From NCBI GenBank assembly GCA_005884705.1, contig VBAF01000231.1, positions 1-6,134 of the forward strand: DNA of 6,134 nucleotides. Reading direction: 5' to 3'. Numbering within the stretch: position 1 is the stretch's first letter; every line of letters begins with the position of its first letter. This DNA is from Alphaproteobacteria bacterium. GTDB lineage: Bacteria; Pseudomonadota; Alphaproteobacteria; Reyranellales; Reyranellaceae. Below the pieces are notes generated by a model, which was not told the origin of the DNA, ran no database searches, and was given only the letters and a program-made list of their open reading frames with translations. The position numbers and the translations under genes were made by a program. This document shows, piece by piece, positions 5,087 through 6,134 of this stretch.

Positions 5087-5823
5087 CCTTGCTCAAGGTC
5101 GCCGGCCTCACCAAGAAATTCGGCGCCAACGCCGTGCTGCGCGGCATCGACCTCGATGTCGAACCCGGCGAGCGCATCGCCATTCTGGGTGCCTCGGGGT
5201 CGGGCAAGAGCACGCTGCTGCGCTGCCTCAACTTCATGGAGATGCCGGACTCAGGCACGGTGACGCTCGACGGCGAGACGATCGGCCGGCGCGAAGGCGA
5301 GCTGGTGAAGGTGCGCCAGAGGATCGGCATGGTGTTCCAGCAGTTCAACCTGTTCCCGCACATGACGGCGATCGGCAACGTCATGGAAGGGTTGCGCACC
5401 GTGCGCCGCTTCCCGAAGGCCAAGGCGCGCACCCGCGCCGAGAGGGAGCTGGCGCGGGTCGGCCTCGCCGACAAGGCCGAGACCTATCCGGCGCATCTGA
5501 GCGGCGGCCAGAAGCAGCGGGTTGCCATCGCCCGCGCACTCGCCCTGGATCCCGAGTTGCTGCTGTTCGACGAGCCGACCTCGGCGCTCGATCCCGAGCT
5601 GGTCGGCGAGGTGTTGGGCGTGATCCGGTCGCTCGCCGAGGAAGGCCGCACCATGCTGCTGGTCACCCACGAGCTGGGCTTTGCCTATCACGTGGCGACG
5701 CGGGTGATCTTCCTGGCCGACGGTGCGATCCACGAGCAGGGCACGCCGGACGAGGTGCTGAAGCATCCGAAGAGGGAGCGCACGCAATCCTTCCTCGCCC
5801 GCCACAAGGAATTCAGTCTGTGA
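5083..5823 (+). CDS. Amino acid ABC transporter ATP-binding protein, GlnQ/HisP-like (246 aa)
   Basis: This cytoplasmic ATPase powers the importer by docking on the EAA loops of both permeases. All nucleotide-binding motifs are intact: Walker A GASGSGKST (36-44), Q-loop VFQQFNLFPHMT (84-95), signature LSGGQ (139-143), Walker B LLLFDEPTSALD (159-170, catalytic Glu164, D-loop SALD) and the switch His196 in LLVTHE. RIGMVFQQFNLFPHMT and a length near 240-250 are typical of the polar amino acid uptake subfamily. The ATG at 5083 overlaps the permease stop, and GGGAGA lies 5 nt upstream. The frame is open far upstream, but that part is the wrong frame of the permease gene. The protein ends KEFSL without an extra C-terminal domain, so no sign of a regulatory (TOBE or ACT-like) extension. 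Confidence 0.96.
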   Translation: MTLLKVAGLTKKFGANAVLRGIDLDVEPGERIAILGASGSGKSTLLRCLNFMEMPDSGTVTLDGETIGRREGELVKVRQRIGMVFQQFNLFPHMTAIGNVMEGLRTVRRFPKAKARTRAERELARVGLADKAETYPAHLSGGQKQRVAIARALALDPELLLFDEPTSALDPELVGEVLGVIRSLAEEGRTMLLVTHELGFAYHVATRVIFLADGAIHEQGTPDEVLKHPKRERTQSFLARHKEFSL

Positions 5824-5840
5824 AACCAGGATCGAAGCAA

Positions 5841-5861
5841 CACCCTCGGTGTCATCCCGAG
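5841..5861 (+). repeat. Small inverted repeat, possibly a degraded dispersed intergenic element
   Basis: In the 67-nt gap between the ATPase and aminotransferase genes, CTCGG (5845-5849) and CCGAG (5857-5861) form a 5-bp stem around TGTCATC. The CCTCGGTGTCATCCCGAG text recalls dispersed intergenic repeats I associate with high-GC alphaproteobacteria, but I cannot confirm that here. There is no T-tract, so it is not an intrinsic terminator; it might modestly stabilise or process the operon mRNA. Confidence 0.3.
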
Positions 5862-5890
5862 CCAAAGGAAGTCGGCGAGAGGAAGCGGCA

Positions 5891-6134
5891 ATGACGACGG
5901 AACAGTCGAGCGCGCAGGCCTACAGGCCCGACGCGCGCAACGATCAGGTGCTGGTCTACGTGAACGGCGCGTTCTTCCCGCGCGACAAGGCGGTGGTCTC
6001 GGTCTTCGATTCGGGCTTCGCGCTGGGCGATGGCGTGTGGGAAGGGCTGCGGCTGGTCAAGGGCAGGCTGATCAGCCTCGACGCCCACATCGACCGGCTG
6101 TTCGAGGGCGCGCGCTCGATCGACCTCGACATCG
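5891..6134 (+). CDS. Class IV PLP-dependent aminotransferase, 3' end outside the window
   Basis: The 81 visible residues form the small N-terminal domain of a fold-type IV transaminase, the group of branched-chain (IlvE), D-amino acid and related aminotransferases and aminodeoxychorismate lyase. VYVNGAFFPRDKAVVSVFDSGFALGDGVWEGLR (22-54) and DAHIDRLFEGARSIDLDI (64-81) are diagnostic, with Arg69 of HIDRL expected to contact the PLP phosphate. The catalytic Lys and the substrate-carboxylate loops lie beyond the window, so L or D preference cannot be read. Trp50 occupies the place of the Tyr in Bacillus D-amino acid transaminase (DGVYE). The ATG at 5891 follows GAGAGGAA by a usual distance and lies 67 nt after the ATPase stop, so it is probably the last or a late gene of the operon. 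It would transaminate what the importer brings in, which is inference from position. Confidence 0.9.
   Translation, partial: MTTEQSSAQAYRPDARNDQVLVYVNGAFFPRDKAVVSVFDSGFALGDGVWEGLRLVKGRLISLDAHIDRLFEGARSIDLDI

Noticed and set aside
1..6134. CRISPR arrays, tRNA or rRNA genes, IS elements, phage or toxin-antitoxin genes
   Set aside because: No regularly spaced repeats, cloverleaf or rRNA signatures, transposase motifs or terminal inverted repeats were seen; all substantial frames belong to chromosomal families.

Overview
The window reads as an ordinary chromosomal stretch of a high-GC alphaproteobacterium. The grounds are strong G/C at third codon positions, a YbjN-domain gene of the alphaproteobacterial type beside lgt, a 148-residue cyanase, and a FadR-type regulator heading an amino-acid ABC operon. 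Genus cannot be fixed from the sequence; a Reyranella- or Bradyrhizobium-like soil or water bacterium is my guess. I see no phage genes, IS elements, CRISPR arrays, tRNAs or rRNAs.

Layout. (1) Positions 1-1295, minus strand: a YbjN-domain protein gene (786-1295), a hairpin terminator (681-700), then lgt (1-647, 3' end outside the window). lgt has its own candidate promoter so close to the ATG that the mRNA may be leaderless. (2) Positions 1296-1570: a divergent intergenic region. It carries a near-consensus sigma-54 (-24/-12) promoter at 1525-1540, correctly spaced for cynS. (3) Positions 1571-2017, plus strand: cynS, cyanase. (4) Positions 2018-2175: a weak terminator-like hairpin, then a candidate sigma-70 promoter overlapping a perfect 12-bp palindrome of the GntR/FadR operator type. 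(5) Positions 2176-6134, plus strand: one tightly packed operon. In order it encodes an FCD-type GntR regulator, a periplasmic binding protein, two HisMQ-type permeases, an ATPase, and a class IV PLP aminotransferase cut off by the window end.

How the genes work together. The regulator overlaps the binding-protein gene by 4 bp (ATGA), and the palindrome sits at the regulator's own promoter, so the whole operon is probably autoregulated and induced by the imported compound or a derivative. The importer would bring in an amino-acid-like solute and the aminotransferase would remove or exchange its amino group. The substrate is unknown. By eye, the binding protein keeps the carboxylate-binding Arg but lacks the acidic residue that normally holds the alpha-ammonium group, which hints at an unusual ligand. 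cynS releases ammonia from cyanate, and a sigma-54 promoter would place it under nitrogen control. The two units could both serve nitrogen scavenging, but that link is inference from adjacency.

Nothing here is clearly a new type of system. The points most worth checking are the sigma-54 cynS promoter, the operator/promoter/start arrangement of the regulator, and the ligand of the transporter-aminotransferase operon.
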